Assembly: GCF_900115185.1 (NCBI RefSeq)
Contig: NZ_FOVN01000006.1
Coordinates: 122,430 to 186,429, forward strand
Length of the DNA: 64,000 nucleotides
Source of the DNA: Algorimicrobium echini
Lineage (GTDB): Bacteria; Bacteroidota; Bacteroidia; Flavobacteriales; Flavobacteriaceae
Direction of reading: 5' to 3'
Shown: one piece after another, positions 26,709 through 35,125 of the stretch
Numbering within the stretch: position 1 is the first letter of the stretch
Layout: each line of letters starts with the position of its first letter
Program-made: the position numbers and the translations under genes
The notes under the pieces: model-generated
The model's database searches: none
Seen by the model: only the letters and a program-made list of their open reading frames with translations
Told to the model about the DNA's origin: nothing

Positions 26709-29210
26709 ATGAAAAAAATAGAACATTACGTCCAAGGACATTGGACAACAGGAAAAGAAGAAGGAACACCAGTTTACGACGCTATAACAGGTGATGCATT
26801 CTCTAGCATTGCTATAGAAGGTTTAGATATTCCTGAAATTTTAAATTACGGTAGAACCAAGGGTGGTGAAGTACTTCGTAAAATGACATTCCAAGAACGT
26901 GGAAATATGCTTAAAAAATTGGCTTTCTACCTAACAAAAAGAAAAGAGGCCTTTTACGAATTAAGTTACCGAACAGGTGCAACACGTGTGGATAGTTGGA
27001 TTGATATTGAAGGTGGATTTGGTAATTTATTTGCTAACGCGTCACTAAGAAAACTATTTCCTAATCAATCCTACCATGTGGAAGGTGATGCTATCGATTT
27101 ATCTCGAGGTGGTCGTTTTATGGCACATCATATTATGGTGCCAAAAAAAGGTGTTGCGGTACATATAAACGCTTTTAATTTTCCAGTTTGGGGCATGCTA
27201 GAGAAATGTGCTGTTAACTGGATGGCCGGAGTACCTGCAGTGGTTTTACCTGCACCTTCATCTTCTTATTTAGCGGAAGCTGTTGCTAAAGAAATTATTG
27301 CATCAGGAATTTTGCCTGAAGGCGCATTGCAAATTATAAACGGAACTGTTAAGAGTATTTTAGATACCGTTGAATCTCAAGATGTCGTTACATTTACAGG
27401 TTCGGCAGCAACAGGTCGATTACTAAAAGCACATCCACAATTAATTAACGAATCTGTGCCATTTACTATGGAGGCCGATTCATTAAATGCGTCAGTTTTA
27501 GGAGAAGATGCTAAACCAGGCACACCAGAATTCGATTTGTTTATAAAAGAAGTCCGAAATGAAATGACCGTTAAATGTGGTCAAAAATGTACGGCTATCC
27601 GTCGTATCATCGTGCCTCAAAATTTAGTTGAAGATGTTCAAATAGCTTTAGGCAAAGCATTGGACAAAGTCACCATTGGAGATCCAAGATTGAAAGAAGT
27701 AAGAATGGGCTCTTTGGTGAGTAAACAACAAGTTCAAGCTGTAAGAGATTCGGTGAATGATTTGGCAAAAGAAGCACAAATTGTTTATGGAAATTTAGAT
27801 ACAATTGAAACCATTGGAGCCGATGCAAAAAAAGGTGCTTTTATAAGTCCTATTTTATTAAGAGCCGATCATCCATTCCAAAATAATATTATTCATGAGC
27901 GTGAAGCTTTTGGCCCTGTGAGTACTATTATGCCCTATAATAATTTAGAAGAAGCTATTACTTTAGCTCAAATGGGTAAAGGTTCATTAGTTTCGTCTAT
28001 TGCAACTAATGATGACAAAATTGCAAAAGAGTATGTTGTGAATGCAGCAAGTCATCATGGAAGAATCCTGGTTATTAATCGGGATATGGCTAAACAAAGT
28101 ACAGGTCATGGCTCGCCATTGCCATATTTGGTACATGGAGGTCCTGGTCGAGCTGGAGGTGGTGAAGAAATGGGAGGCGTTCGTGGAATTAAACACTATT
28201 TGCAGCGTACAGCCATTCAGGGTTCACCTACAACCTTAACAGAAATTACTGGAATCTATCAGCAGAATGCCGAATACAAAGAAGCGGATCAACACCCATT
28301 TAAATATCATTGGGAAGATATTCAGCCAGGTATGTCCCTTAAAACACACAACCGAACCTTTACCGATACGGATATAATTAATTTCGCTAATCTAACGTGG
28401 GATCATTTTTATGCGCATACAGACATTACCTCATTAGATGGTAGTATTTTTGAAAAGAGAACAGCTCATGGCTATTTCATTATTTCAGCAGCAGCAGGAT
28501 TATTTGTCTACCCAAATAAAGGGCCTGTAGCAGCTAATTACGGATTGGAAGAATGTCGTTTTCTTCGTCCATTATATCACAACGATACGGTTTATGTACG
28601 ATTAACTTGTAAGCAAAAAGTGGATCGTGATGTTGCTTCAGCAGAACACCCAAGTGGTATCGTGAAATGGTATGTTGAGGTATTTGATGCGCTAACCGAT
28701 GAAAAGGTTGCCTTTGCAACCGTTTTAACTATGGTTGAGAAAAAACAGCAAACGTTTATTGAAATGACTTCAGAAAAAATTGATGCGTGTCTTAATAAAC
28801 TATCAGCAGATACAAAGCCCAAATGGGGTGTTATGACACCACAACACATGCTGGAGCATTTGGAGTTTACCTATAAAATTGCAGCTGGTGAGATTCAAGA
28901 TTTTAATGTGGCAACCCCAGAAAAAATTCTTGAAAAAGTTCACAATAGCCTCTATAATTATGAAAAATTTCCAAAAGGGACCAATTTTCCTTTATTAGAG
29001 AAAGATACATTAGAGCCTTTAAAACATCCGGATTTGGAAACAGCTATTGAAAAATTCAAGGAACAACGCGAAAAATATTTAGAATTTTTTAAAGACAATC
29101 CAGAAGCTAAATTAAAGAATTTAGTATTTGGTGAGTTGAATAAATATGAATCTTATTTATTAGAACGGAAACATCTGAATCATCATTTTGAGCAATTCGG
29201 ATTAATTTAA
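26709..29210 (+). CDS. paaZ: Bifunctional oxepin-CoA hydrolase / semialdehyde dehydrogenase PaaZ with extra C-terminal DUF1569-like domain
   Basis: An 833-residue fusion. Residues about 1-510 are an aldehyde dehydrogenase (INAFNFPVWG, FTGSAATGR, EADSLN, and the active cysteine in CGQKCTAIRR). About 525-680 are a MaoC-type hydratase (NLTWDHFYAHTD with the Asp/His pair) that opens oxepin-CoA. E. coli PaaZ (681 residues) ends there. The further 150 residues (MTPQHMLEHLEFTYKIAAG and onward) look like a DinB/DUF1569-type helical bundle. The product would be 3-oxo-5,6-dehydrosuberyl-CoA. Confidence 0.95.
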   Translation: MKKIEHYVQGHWTTGKEEGTPVYDAITGDAFSSIAIEGLDIPEILNYGRTKGGEVLRKMTFQERGNMLKKLAFYLTKRKEAFYELSYRTGATRVDSWIDIEGGFGNLFANASLRKLFPNQSYHVEGDAIDLSRGGRFMAHHIMVPKKGVAVHINAFNFPVWGMLEKCAVNWMAGVPAVVLPAPSSSYLAEAVAKEIIASGILPEGALQIINGTVKSILDTVESQDVVTFTGSAATGRLLKAHPQLINESVPFTMEADSLNASVLGEDAKPGTPEFDLFIKEVRNEMTVKCGQKCTAIRRIIVPQNLVEDVQIALGKALDKVTIGDPRLKEVRMGSLVSKQQVQAVRDSVNDLAKEAQIVYGNLDTIETIGADAKKGAFISPILLRADHPFQNNIIHEREAFGPVSTIMPYNNLEEAITLAQMGKGSLVSSIATNDDKIAKEYVVNAASHHGRILVINRDMAKQSTGHGSPLPYLVHGGPGRAGGGEEMGGVRGIKHYLQRTAIQGSPTTLTEITGIYQQNAEYKEADQHPFKYHWEDIQPGMSLKTHNRTFTDTDIINFANLTWDHFYAHTDITSLDGSIFEKRTAHGYFIISAAAGLFVYPNKGPVAANYGLEECRFLRPLYHNDTVYVRLTCKQKVDRDVASAEHPSGIVKWYVEVFDALTDEKVAFATVLTMVEKKQQTFIEMTSEKIDACLNKLSADTKPKWGVMTPQHMLEHLEFTYKIAAGEIQDFNVATPEKILEKVHNSLYNYEKFPKGTNFPLLEKDTLEPLKHPDLETAIEKFKEQREKYLEFFKDNPEAKLKNLVFGELNKYESYLLERKHLNHHFEQFGLI

Positions 29211-29304
29211 ATTATTAAGTAAAGCTGTCTAATCAGGTTGAAGCTAGGTTTCTCCAAAGGGAGTACATCGTTCTTCTAACTAGAATAGACAAAAAATATA
29301 AACA

Positions 29305-30054
29305 ATGGAACCATACGTAAAACAAACCATAGAAAACGCAGTAGCCTACATAGAGTTTTTTCATCCAGCTCACAACTCTTTACCAGGCGATGTTTTGGCT
29401 GAATTAGCCCAAACAATAACAGAGGCTGGAAATAACAACAAGATAAAAGTAATTGTCCTTAAAAGTGGTGGCGATAGAACGTTTTGTGCAGGCGCAAGTT
29501 TTAATGAACTCATTACTATTAATGATGAAGCAACAGGAAAAGTATTCTTTTCAGGTTTTGCCAATGTTATTAATGCCATGCGTAAATGCCCGAAATTTAT
29601 TATTGGTCGTATTCAAGGTAAAACAGTAGGAGGAGGTGTTGGATTAGCTGCATCAACGGATTATTGTATGGCAACAAAATTCGCAGCTATTAAGTTAAGC
29701 GAATTAAATATTGGTATCGGACCATTTGTTGTCGGGCCAGCCATAGAGCGCAAAATGGGATTAAGTGCCATGTCGCAAATTGCTATCGATGCGAATACTT
29801 TTTATTCAGCAGAATGGGCACAACAAAAAGGTTTATTTACACAAGTTTACGAGAGTACGGAAGCTTTAGATGAAGCTGTAAAAGCTACAGCTGAACATTT
29901 ATGCACTTACAATCCAGCGGCTATGGTAGAAATGAAAAAAGTTTTCTGGAGCGGAACTGATAATTGGGATGGCCTTTTGGCAGAACGCGCTGCAACAAGT
30001 GGGCGTTTAGTATTAAGTGAATTTACAAAGGAGAAATTAAAAGGATTTAAATAA
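29305..30054 (+). CDS. paaF: Enoyl-CoA hydratase/isomerase family protein, probable PaaF
   Basis: A 249-residue crotonase-fold protein (FCAGASFNELI, then GKTVGGGVGLAASTDY). By position and elimination it should hydrate 2,3-dehydroadipyl-CoA. Of the two catalytic glutamates of hydratases, the second seems present (KLSELNIGIG) but the first is Gly (GGGVGLA instead of the usual GGGCEL). The usual PGAGGTQRL loop is also altered (PFVVGPAIERKMG). The assignment to PaaF is therefore probable rather than certain. Confidence 0.75.
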   Translation: MEPYVKQTIENAVAYIEFFHPAHNSLPGDVLAELAQTITEAGNNNKIKVIVLKSGGDRTFCAGASFNELITINDEATGKVFFSGFANVINAMRKCPKFIIGRIQGKTVGGGVGLAASTDYCMATKFAAIKLSELNIGIGPFVVGPAIERKMGLSAMSQIAIDANTFYSAEWAQQKGLFTQVYESTEALDEAVKATAEHLCTYNPAAMVEMKKVFWSGTDNWDGLLAERAATSGRLVLSEFTKEKLKGFK

Positions 30055-30083
30055 CAAATGTTTGCACAGGCAAGAATAGGAAT

Positions 30084-30680
30084 ATGATTTACAAATTCAA
30101 AGGTTATACACCAGTCGTTCACGAGTCTAGTTTTGTGCATCCATTGGCTGCTGTAACTGGAAACGTTATTATTGGAAAAAACTGTTACATAGGTCCAGGG
30201 GCTGCCATTCGAGGTGATTGGGGACAAATTATTTTGGAAGATGGTGTAAATGTTCAAGAAAACTGTACCGTACATATGTTTCCAGGTAAATCCATTACCC
30301 TAAAGGAAAGTGCTCATGTGGGTCATGGAGCTATAATACATGGAGCTAATTTGGGTAAAAATTGCCTTATAGGAATGAATACCGTCATCATGGACGATGC
30401 CGAAATAGGAGATGAAAGTATTGTAGGAGCCATGGCATTTGTAAAAGCTGAAACTAAAATTCCGATGCGAAGTTTAGTGGTTGGAAATCCGGCAAAAGTA
30501 ATTAAAACCGTCTCGGATGATATGATTGCTTGGAAAACAAAAGGTACTCAATTATATCAACAATTACCGGCCGACTGTCATGAAAGTTTAGAAGAAGTGG
30601 AACCATTAAGAGTTATTCCGAAGAACATGAAAATTCAAGAAGATGTATATAAAACACTTCGTGACTTTATGAAGAATTAA
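30084..30680 (+). CDS. paaY: PaaY-type gamma carbonic anhydrase family protein
   Basis: A 198-residue left-handed beta-helix protein with hexapeptide repeats (GNVIIGKNCYIGPGAAIRGDWG) and histidines of the gamma-carbonic-anhydrase metal site (TVHMF, HVGHGAIIHG). In paa clusters this family is called PaaY and has been described as a thioesterase acting on dead-end CoA products. It starts 29 bases after the hydratase gene. Confidence 0.88.
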   Translation: MIYKFKGYTPVVHESSFVHPLAAVTGNVIIGKNCYIGPGAAIRGDWGQIILEDGVNVQENCTVHMFPGKSITLKESAHVGHGAIIHGANLGKNCLIGMNTVIMDDAEIGDESIVGAMAFVKAETKIPMRSLVVGNPAKVIKTVSDDMIAWKTKGTQLYQQLPADCHESLEEVEPLRVIPKNMKIQEDVYKTLRDFMKN

Positions 30681-30682
30681 TT

Positions 30683-30770
30683 GGGCGTTACCACAAGGGT
30701 CGCGCTTTCACTGCTCGCTTCGCAACAAAAAGGTCGCGAGAGCTCAAACAAACCGTTCAATCGCTAACGC
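30683..30770 (+). repeat. Flavobacterial intergenic repeat (GGGCGTTACC...GCTAACGC type), copy A
   Basis: Begins GGGCGTTACCACAAGGGTCG and ends TCAATCGCTAACGC, with an internal imperfect stem (GCTCGC/GCGAG). A second copy in opposite orientation lies at 32155-32234. Both occupy intergenic space only. Confidence 0.7.
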
Positions 30771-30800
30771 AGGTTGAATAGATTAAAATTAGAACAAATA

Positions 30801-32096
30801 ATGTCCAAATTTGATTTAAAAATGCCCAAAATGGGCGAAAGCATAACAGAAGGGACTATCATAAACTGGTTAGTAAACGTTGGTGATAGCTTTGAAGAAG
30901 GCGATATTATTCTTGAAGTGGCTACTGATAAAGTAGATAACGAAGTCCCAGCACCAGCTTCAGGGACTTTGGTAGAAACGCTGTTTCAAGCTAAAGAAGT
31001 TGTTCCTGTAGGAGCGGTTATTGCTGTTTTAGAAATTTCAGAAGAAAAAAATGTAAAACCAAAAAAACAGTCAGTCAATCAGAGTGCTGGTCAAGAATCT
31101 CAAAAGCAGGAAAAAGTTAATAAACCAAAACCATCGATTTCCCTGTCAACAACATTTTCAAATACCAATTCAAATACATTCTTTTCGCCTTTAGTAATTA
31201 AAATAGCGAAAGACCACCACATTAGTTTTGAAGAGTTAGCTAGAATTCCAGCAACTGGACATGAAGGCAGATTGCGAAAAAGTGATGTGTTTCGTTATCT
31301 AGAAGATGGACGACCGTATCAATTTTCGCAACCTGTAACTCAAGATCCTACTGCTTATAGAATCCCGCAATTAACGTTCGATAAAGGTAAGGGGAAAGTT
31401 ATTGAAATGGACAGGATGCGTCAAATGATAGCAGATCATATGGTGTATTCAAAACATACTGCACCACACGTAACTGCTTACGTTGAAGCCGATATGACAA
31501 ATATGGTTGCCTGGCGAAATGCAAATAAAAAAGCCTTCCAAGAAAAATATGGTGAACGCTTAACATTTACACCCTTATTTGTAGAAGCTGTGGCTAAAGC
31601 TGTTAAGGATTTTCCAAATATCAACGCTTCTGTTGATGGTAATAATATTATCGTTAAAGAAGATATAAATATCGGAATGGCAACGGCTTTGCCGAGTGGA
31701 AATTTAATTGTTCCTGTTGTGAAAAATGCGGATTCTAAAGATTTAAAAACTATTGCTGAAAACGTTAATGCGCTAGCTAATAAAGCGCGAGAAAATAAAT
31801 TAGGTGGTGATGATATTAAGGGTAGCACGTTTACAATTTCTAACGTAGGAACTTTTGGTAGTGTTATGGGAACGCCTATTATTAATCAACCAGAAGTTGC
31901 TATTTTAGCATTAGGAATTATTAAAAAACGTGCCGAAGTAATAGAAACAGAAAAAGGTGATGAAATTGCTATTCGTAGCATGATGTATTTGTCTTTATCA
32001 TTTGACCATCGCGTGGTAGATGGCTTTTTAGGTGGTAGCTTTGTACGTCGTGTTGCTGATTATTTTGAGCAGTTTGATGTAAATAGACAAATATAA
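30801..32096 (+). CDS. Dihydrolipoamide acyltransferase (E2) of a branched-chain-type 2-oxoacid dehydrogenase
   Basis: A 431-residue protein from the ATG at 30801; the frame's earlier ATG at 30774 overlaps an intergenic repeat and is unlikely. One lipoyl domain (lipoyl Lys44 in EVATDKVDNEV), an Ala/Pro/Ser/Gln linker, a peripheral subunit-binding domain (FSPLVIKIAKDH, GHEGRLRKSDV) and a catalytic domain ending in SFDHRVVDGFLGG. It transfers the acyl group made by E1 to CoA. E1 follows at 32248; no E3 gene is in the window. The branched-chain type is favoured over pyruvate E2 by E1. Confidence 0.9.
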   Translation: MSKFDLKMPKMGESITEGTIINWLVNVGDSFEEGDIILEVATDKVDNEVPAPASGTLVETLFQAKEVVPVGAVIAVLEISEEKNVKPKKQSVNQSAGQESQKQEKVNKPKPSISLSTTFSNTNSNTFFSPLVIKIAKDHHISFEELARIPATGHEGRLRKSDVFRYLEDGRPYQFSQPVTQDPTAYRIPQLTFDKGKGKVIEMDRMRQMIADHMVYSKHTAPHVTAYVEADMTNMVAWRNANKKAFQEKYGERLTFTPLFVEAVAKAVKDFPNINASVDGNNIIVKEDINIGMATALPSGNLIVPVVKNADSKDLKTIAENVNALANKARENKLGGDDIKGSTFTISNVGTFGSVMGTPIINQPEVAILALGIIKKRAEVIETEKGDEIAIRSMMYLSLSFDHRVVDGFLGGSFVRRVADYFEQFDVNRQI

Positions 32097-32154
32097 TAAC
32101 AAAAAGAAAGGTCTTACATGTTTTGAACAATATAGTGGACTGTAATAATATTTC

Positions 32155-32234
32155 GCGTTAGGGATTGAAGCGAGATTCTTTTTTGTTTTTGCAAAAAAGA
32201 TATAGTGAAATACCCGACCCCTTCGGGTAACGCC
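32155..32234 (-). repeat. Flavobacterial intergenic repeat, copy B (inverted relative to copy A)
   Basis: Read on the minus strand it begins GGCGTTACCCGAAGGGGTCG and ends CAATCCCTAACGC, with a central TTTTGCAAAAA stem. It is the same repeat type as 30683-30770 in opposite orientation; the two copies bracket the E2 gene. Confidence 0.75.
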
Positions 32235-32247
32235 AAAAAAAAAGAAT

Positions 32248-34332
32248 ATGAGTATATTAGACAAAAGCATATTAAGAAAAGCATTTTTAAACATCTGCAC
32301 AGCCAAAACTATGGCTGAATTATATGAGGCTAATTTCAAGCAAGTATCTAAATATGTACATGCAACTTCCAGAGGTCATGAAGCAATTCAAACGGCATTA
32401 GGTATGCAGTTATTACCGCAAGATTATGCATTTCCATATTACAGAGATGATGCAATGTTGCTTTCATTCGGGTTAAAGCCGTACGATTTAATGTTGCAAT
32501 TATTAGCTAAAAAGGAAGATCCATTTTCTGGAGGCCGAACTTATTATTCACATCCTAGTTTGAAGGATGCTGATAAACCTAAAATTCCCCATCAATCTTC
32601 GGCAACAGGAATGCAAGCCATTCCTGCAACAGGTGCAGCTATGGGAATGCAGTATCTGGAACAACAAGGTATAGCAAATTCAAATGTCATTCAGAGCACG
32701 ATCCAAGAAACTCAAAAAAAACCAATAACTGTTTGTTCATTAGGTGATGCTTCTGTTACCGAGGGTGAAATTGCAGAAGCTTTTCAGATGGCAGCATTAA
32801 AACAGATGCCTATTTTATACTTGGTACAAGATAATGGATGGGATATTTCTGCAAATGCAGCAGAAACACGAGCGCAAAATGCTTATGAATACGCTAAAGG
32901 TTTTCATGGATTAGAGGCTATTACGATTGATGGAGCCAATTTTACTGAAAGTTATGAAGCCTTGGAAACCGTTATCAAAACTATACGAAAAGAGCGTCGG
33001 CCATTTTTGGTTCATGCAAGAGTACCGTTATTAAATCATCATACATCTGGTGTTAGAATGGAGTGGTATCGTGATGATTTAGAAGAGGCAAAATCACGTG
33101 ATCCGTACCCAGTAATAATACAGCAAATGTTGGCGGCTGGTTTTACTAAAGATGACATTAAAACGATGGAAGGTACTGTTAAAGAAACTGTGCAATCTGA
33201 TTTTCAGAAAGCACTTTTAGCAGAAGATCCAAAGCCTGAAGATTTATTTACAAACGATTTTGTTCCAACTCCTATTACTGAAGAAAAAGGGGAGCGTACC
33301 CCTAAAGGAGCTGATAAAGTGGTTATGGTAGATTGTGCCTTGTTTGCTGTAGAAGAGCTTATGAAAAAGCATAAAGCATGTTTACTTTACGGACAAGATG
33401 TTGGAGGTAGGCTTGGAGGTGTTTTTAGAGAAGCTGCTACACTAGCACAGAAGTTTGGAGATGATCGTGTGTTTAATACACCAATCCAAGAGGCTTTTAT
33501 TGTTGGGTCTACAGTAGGAATGAGTGCAGTAGGTTTAAAACCGATTGTTGAGGTGCAGTTTGCAGATTATATTTGGCCAGGTTTAAATCAGTTATTTACA
33601 GAAGTTAGTAGAAGTTGCTATTTGAGTAATGGTAAATGGCCAGTTAGTATGATTCTTCGTGTGCCCATTGGTGCTTATGGTAGTGGAGGCCCTTATCATT
33701 CATCCTCTGTGGAAAGTGTCATAACTAATATTCGCGGTATTAAAATAGCCTATCCCAGTAATGGAGCCGATTTAAAGGGCCTGATGAAAGCGGCCTATTA
33801 TGATCCAAATCCTGTGGTGATTTTAGAGCATAAAGGTTTGTATTGGTCTAAAGTACCAGGAACGCAAGGCGCAACATCCGTAGAACCAGCAGAAGATTAC
33901 GTATTACCTTTTGGTAAAGCGTGGGTATTACAGGAAATTTGGAAACAGGAAAATATGGAAACGGTAACCATTGTTGCGTATGGAATGGGAGTACATTGGG
34001 CAATGAATGCTTCGGAAGTTCTTGGAATGCAAGATCAAATTGAAGTGATTGATTTACGAACTTTATTTCCTTTAGATGAGGAAACGATTATGAAATCAGT
34101 TAAAAAAACTGGAAAGTGTTTGGTTGTAACTGAAGAACCAAGTAATAATAGTTTTGCAAGAGCCTTGTCTGGAAAAATTCAAGAGGAATGTTTTAAATTT
34201 TTAGATGCACCAGTGATGACCATTGGTAGCGAAAATATGCCAGCTATTCCGTTAAATTCTACTTTAGAAGAAACCATGATACCTTCAACAGAGAAAGTAA
34301 AGATTAAGATAAATGAGTTATTAAATTATTGA
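32248..34332 (+). CDS. Fused alpha-beta E1 component of a branched-chain-type 2-oxoacid dehydrogenase
   Basis: A 694-residue fusion. The N-terminal half is E1-alpha (YYRDDAMLLSFG, and the thiamine-diphosphate site GDASVTEGEIAEAFQ to LVQDNGWDIS); the C-terminal half is E1-beta (YGQDVGGRLGGVFREA, RVPIGAYGSGGPYHS, and EEPSNNSFAR). Such fusions are common in Bacteroidota and are usually annotated 2-oxoisovalerate dehydrogenase. Between YLEQQGIANS and PITVCSLGD there is a stretch NVIQSTIQETQ encoded by a copy of a dispersed DNA repeat. Next to paa genes its substrate could be phenylpyruvate; this is speculation. Confidence 0.9.
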   Translation: MSILDKSILRKAFLNICTAKTMAELYEANFKQVSKYVHATSRGHEAIQTALGMQLLPQDYAFPYYRDDAMLLSFGLKPYDLMLQLLAKKEDPFSGGRTYYSHPSLKDADKPKIPHQSSATGMQAIPATGAAMGMQYLEQQGIANSNVIQSTIQETQKKPITVCSLGDASVTEGEIAEAFQMAALKQMPILYLVQDNGWDISANAAETRAQNAYEYAKGFHGLEAITIDGANFTESYEALETVIKTIRKERRPFLVHARVPLLNHHTSGVRMEWYRDDLEEAKSRDPYPVIIQQMLAAGFTKDDIKTMEGTVKETVQSDFQKALLAEDPKPEDLFTNDFVPTPITEEKGERTPKGADKVVMVDCALFAVEELMKKHKACLLYGQDVGGRLGGVFREAATLAQKFGDDRVFNTPIQEAFIVGSTVGMSAVGLKPIVEVQFADYIWPGLNQLFTEVSRSCYLSNGKWPVSMILRVPIGAYGSGGPYHSSSVESVITNIRGIKIAYPSNGADLKGLMKAAYYDPNPVVILEHKGLYWSKVPGTQGATSVEPAEDYVLPFGKAWVLQEIWKQENMETVTIVAYGMGVHWAMNASEVLGMQDQIEVIDLRTLFPLDEETIMKSVKKTGKCLVVTEEPSNNSFARALSGKIQEECFKFLDAPVMTIGSENMPAIPLNSTLEETMIPSTEKVKIKINELLNY
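32686..32713 (+). repeat. Dispersed GTCATTCAGAGC repeat inside the E1 coding sequence
   Basis: Begins GTCATTCAGAGCACGATCCA and resembles the intergenic copies at 20798, 21341 and 22207. It is read in frame as VIQSTIQET. Confidence 0.5.
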
Positions 34333-34362
34333 TTTGCGTTAAATTACACGCTACTTCATAAG

Positions 34363-34370
34363 TATTTTTG
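34363..34370 (+). promoter_or_regulatory. Possible -7 box for the small lipoprotein gene
   Basis: TATTTTTG fits TAnnTTTG 22 bases before the start codon. The nearest TTG upstream is 26 bases away, longer than usual, so the call is weak. Confidence 0.35.
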
Positions 34371-34392
34371 GATAACACTAAAATATAATATT

Positions 34393-34644
34393 ATGAAAAA
34401 AGTAATTTTTATGTCATTTATGGCTTTATTTATGGCTGTTGGATTGACATCATGTAGAGAAGAAAAATCTCAAAAGGAGGAGTTAATTGAAGAAATGCAA
34501 GATAAAGACGCAGATATTGAGGTTAAAGAACGCGCAAATGACACCAAGATAAAAATGGAAACTGAAGACAAAAAGGTGAAAATTAAAGAAGGTGATGATG
34601 GAGATACAAAGATAAAAGTAAAGGAAGACGATAATGAATCGTAA
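34393..34644 (+). CDS. Small highly charged lipoprotein, function unknown
   Basis: An 83-residue protein with a lipoprotein signal ending GLTSC (Cys21) followed by an almost entirely charged Lys/Glu/Asp sequence with a loose repeat (DTKIKMETEDKKVKIKEG, DTKIKVKEDD). No known domain recognised. It stands alone between the E1 gene and a terminator. Confidence 0.75.
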   Translation: MKKVIFMSFMALFMAVGLTSCREEKSQKEELIEEMQDKDADIEVKERANDTKIKMETEDKKVKIKEGDDGDTKIKVKEDDNES

Positions 34645-34657
34645 TTCAATTTTTATA

Positions 34658-34692
34658 GAAAAGTCCAATAGTGCAAACCATTGGACTTTTAT
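34658..34692 (+). terminator. Terminator after the small lipoprotein gene
   Basis: Arms AAAAGTCCAAT and ATTGGACTTTT with a 10-base loop, 14 bases after the stop codon. Confidence 0.8.
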
Positions 34693-34697
34693 TAAAT

Positions 34698-34733
34698 AAA
34701 AAGAGCCTATCATTTTTGATAGGCTCTTTTGTA
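34698..34733. terminator. Terminator of the cold-shock gene (symmetrical hairpin)
   Basis: Arms AAAAGAGCCTATCA and TGATAGGCTCTTTT with a TTTT loop. It lies about 20 bases beyond the stop codon of the leftward cold-shock gene and could work in both directions. Confidence 0.85.
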
Positions 34734-34752
34734 AAGTTTTAAAAGTATATAA

Positions 34753-34944
34753 TTAGATAACTTTTACGTTAATCGCGTTTAATCCTTTTTTACCTTCTGT
34801 TAAATCGAATTCAACTTGGTCGCCTTCTCTTACTTCGTCGATTAAGCCAGAAATGTGCACGAAATGCTCTTTATTGTTTCCTTCTTCTGTGATGAATCCA
34901 AAACCTTTAGAGTCATTAAAAAATTTTACTGTACCAGTACTCAT
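34753..34944 (-). CDS. Cold-shock domain protein
   Basis: A 63-residue single cold-shock domain with RNP1 (KGFGFITEEG) and RNP2 (HFVHIS) motifs and a normal length for CspA-type RNA chaperones. A TAnnTTTG promoter lies upstream at 34970-34977 and a strong terminator downstream, so it is monocistronic. It binds single-stranded RNA and DNA. Confidence 0.96.
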   Translation of the reverse strand: MSTGTVKFFNDSKGFGFITEEGNNKEHFVHISGLIDEVREGDQVEFDLTEGKKGLNAINVKVI

Positions 34945-34969
34945 AATAATAATTTATTTAATTAAGTGG

Positions 34970-34998
34970 CAAAGGTAGCTTAATAAATTGGTTTCCAA
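34970..34998 (-). promoter_or_regulatory. Promoter of the cold-shock gene
   Basis: On the minus strand the -7 box is TACCTTTG (34970-34977), matching TAnnTTTG, with a TTTG at about 34996 serving as -33 element, spacer about 18 bases. The start site would lie about 19 bases before the start codon. Confidence 0.65.
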
Positions 34999-35125
34999 AG
35001 GTTTTTTGTTAAATTGTTTAAAATTATTTTTTGACTTTTTCAATTTAATAATGCTTTCATAAAATATATTGATATATTTTGTATATTGAACCCTGATTAA
35101 TCATGAATTTTAACTTTAACTTATT

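Noticed and set aside
32248..34332. E1 alpha-beta fusion as a possible assembly error
   Set aside because: Fused E1 proteins are common in Bacteroidota, and the junction is smooth without a frameshift.
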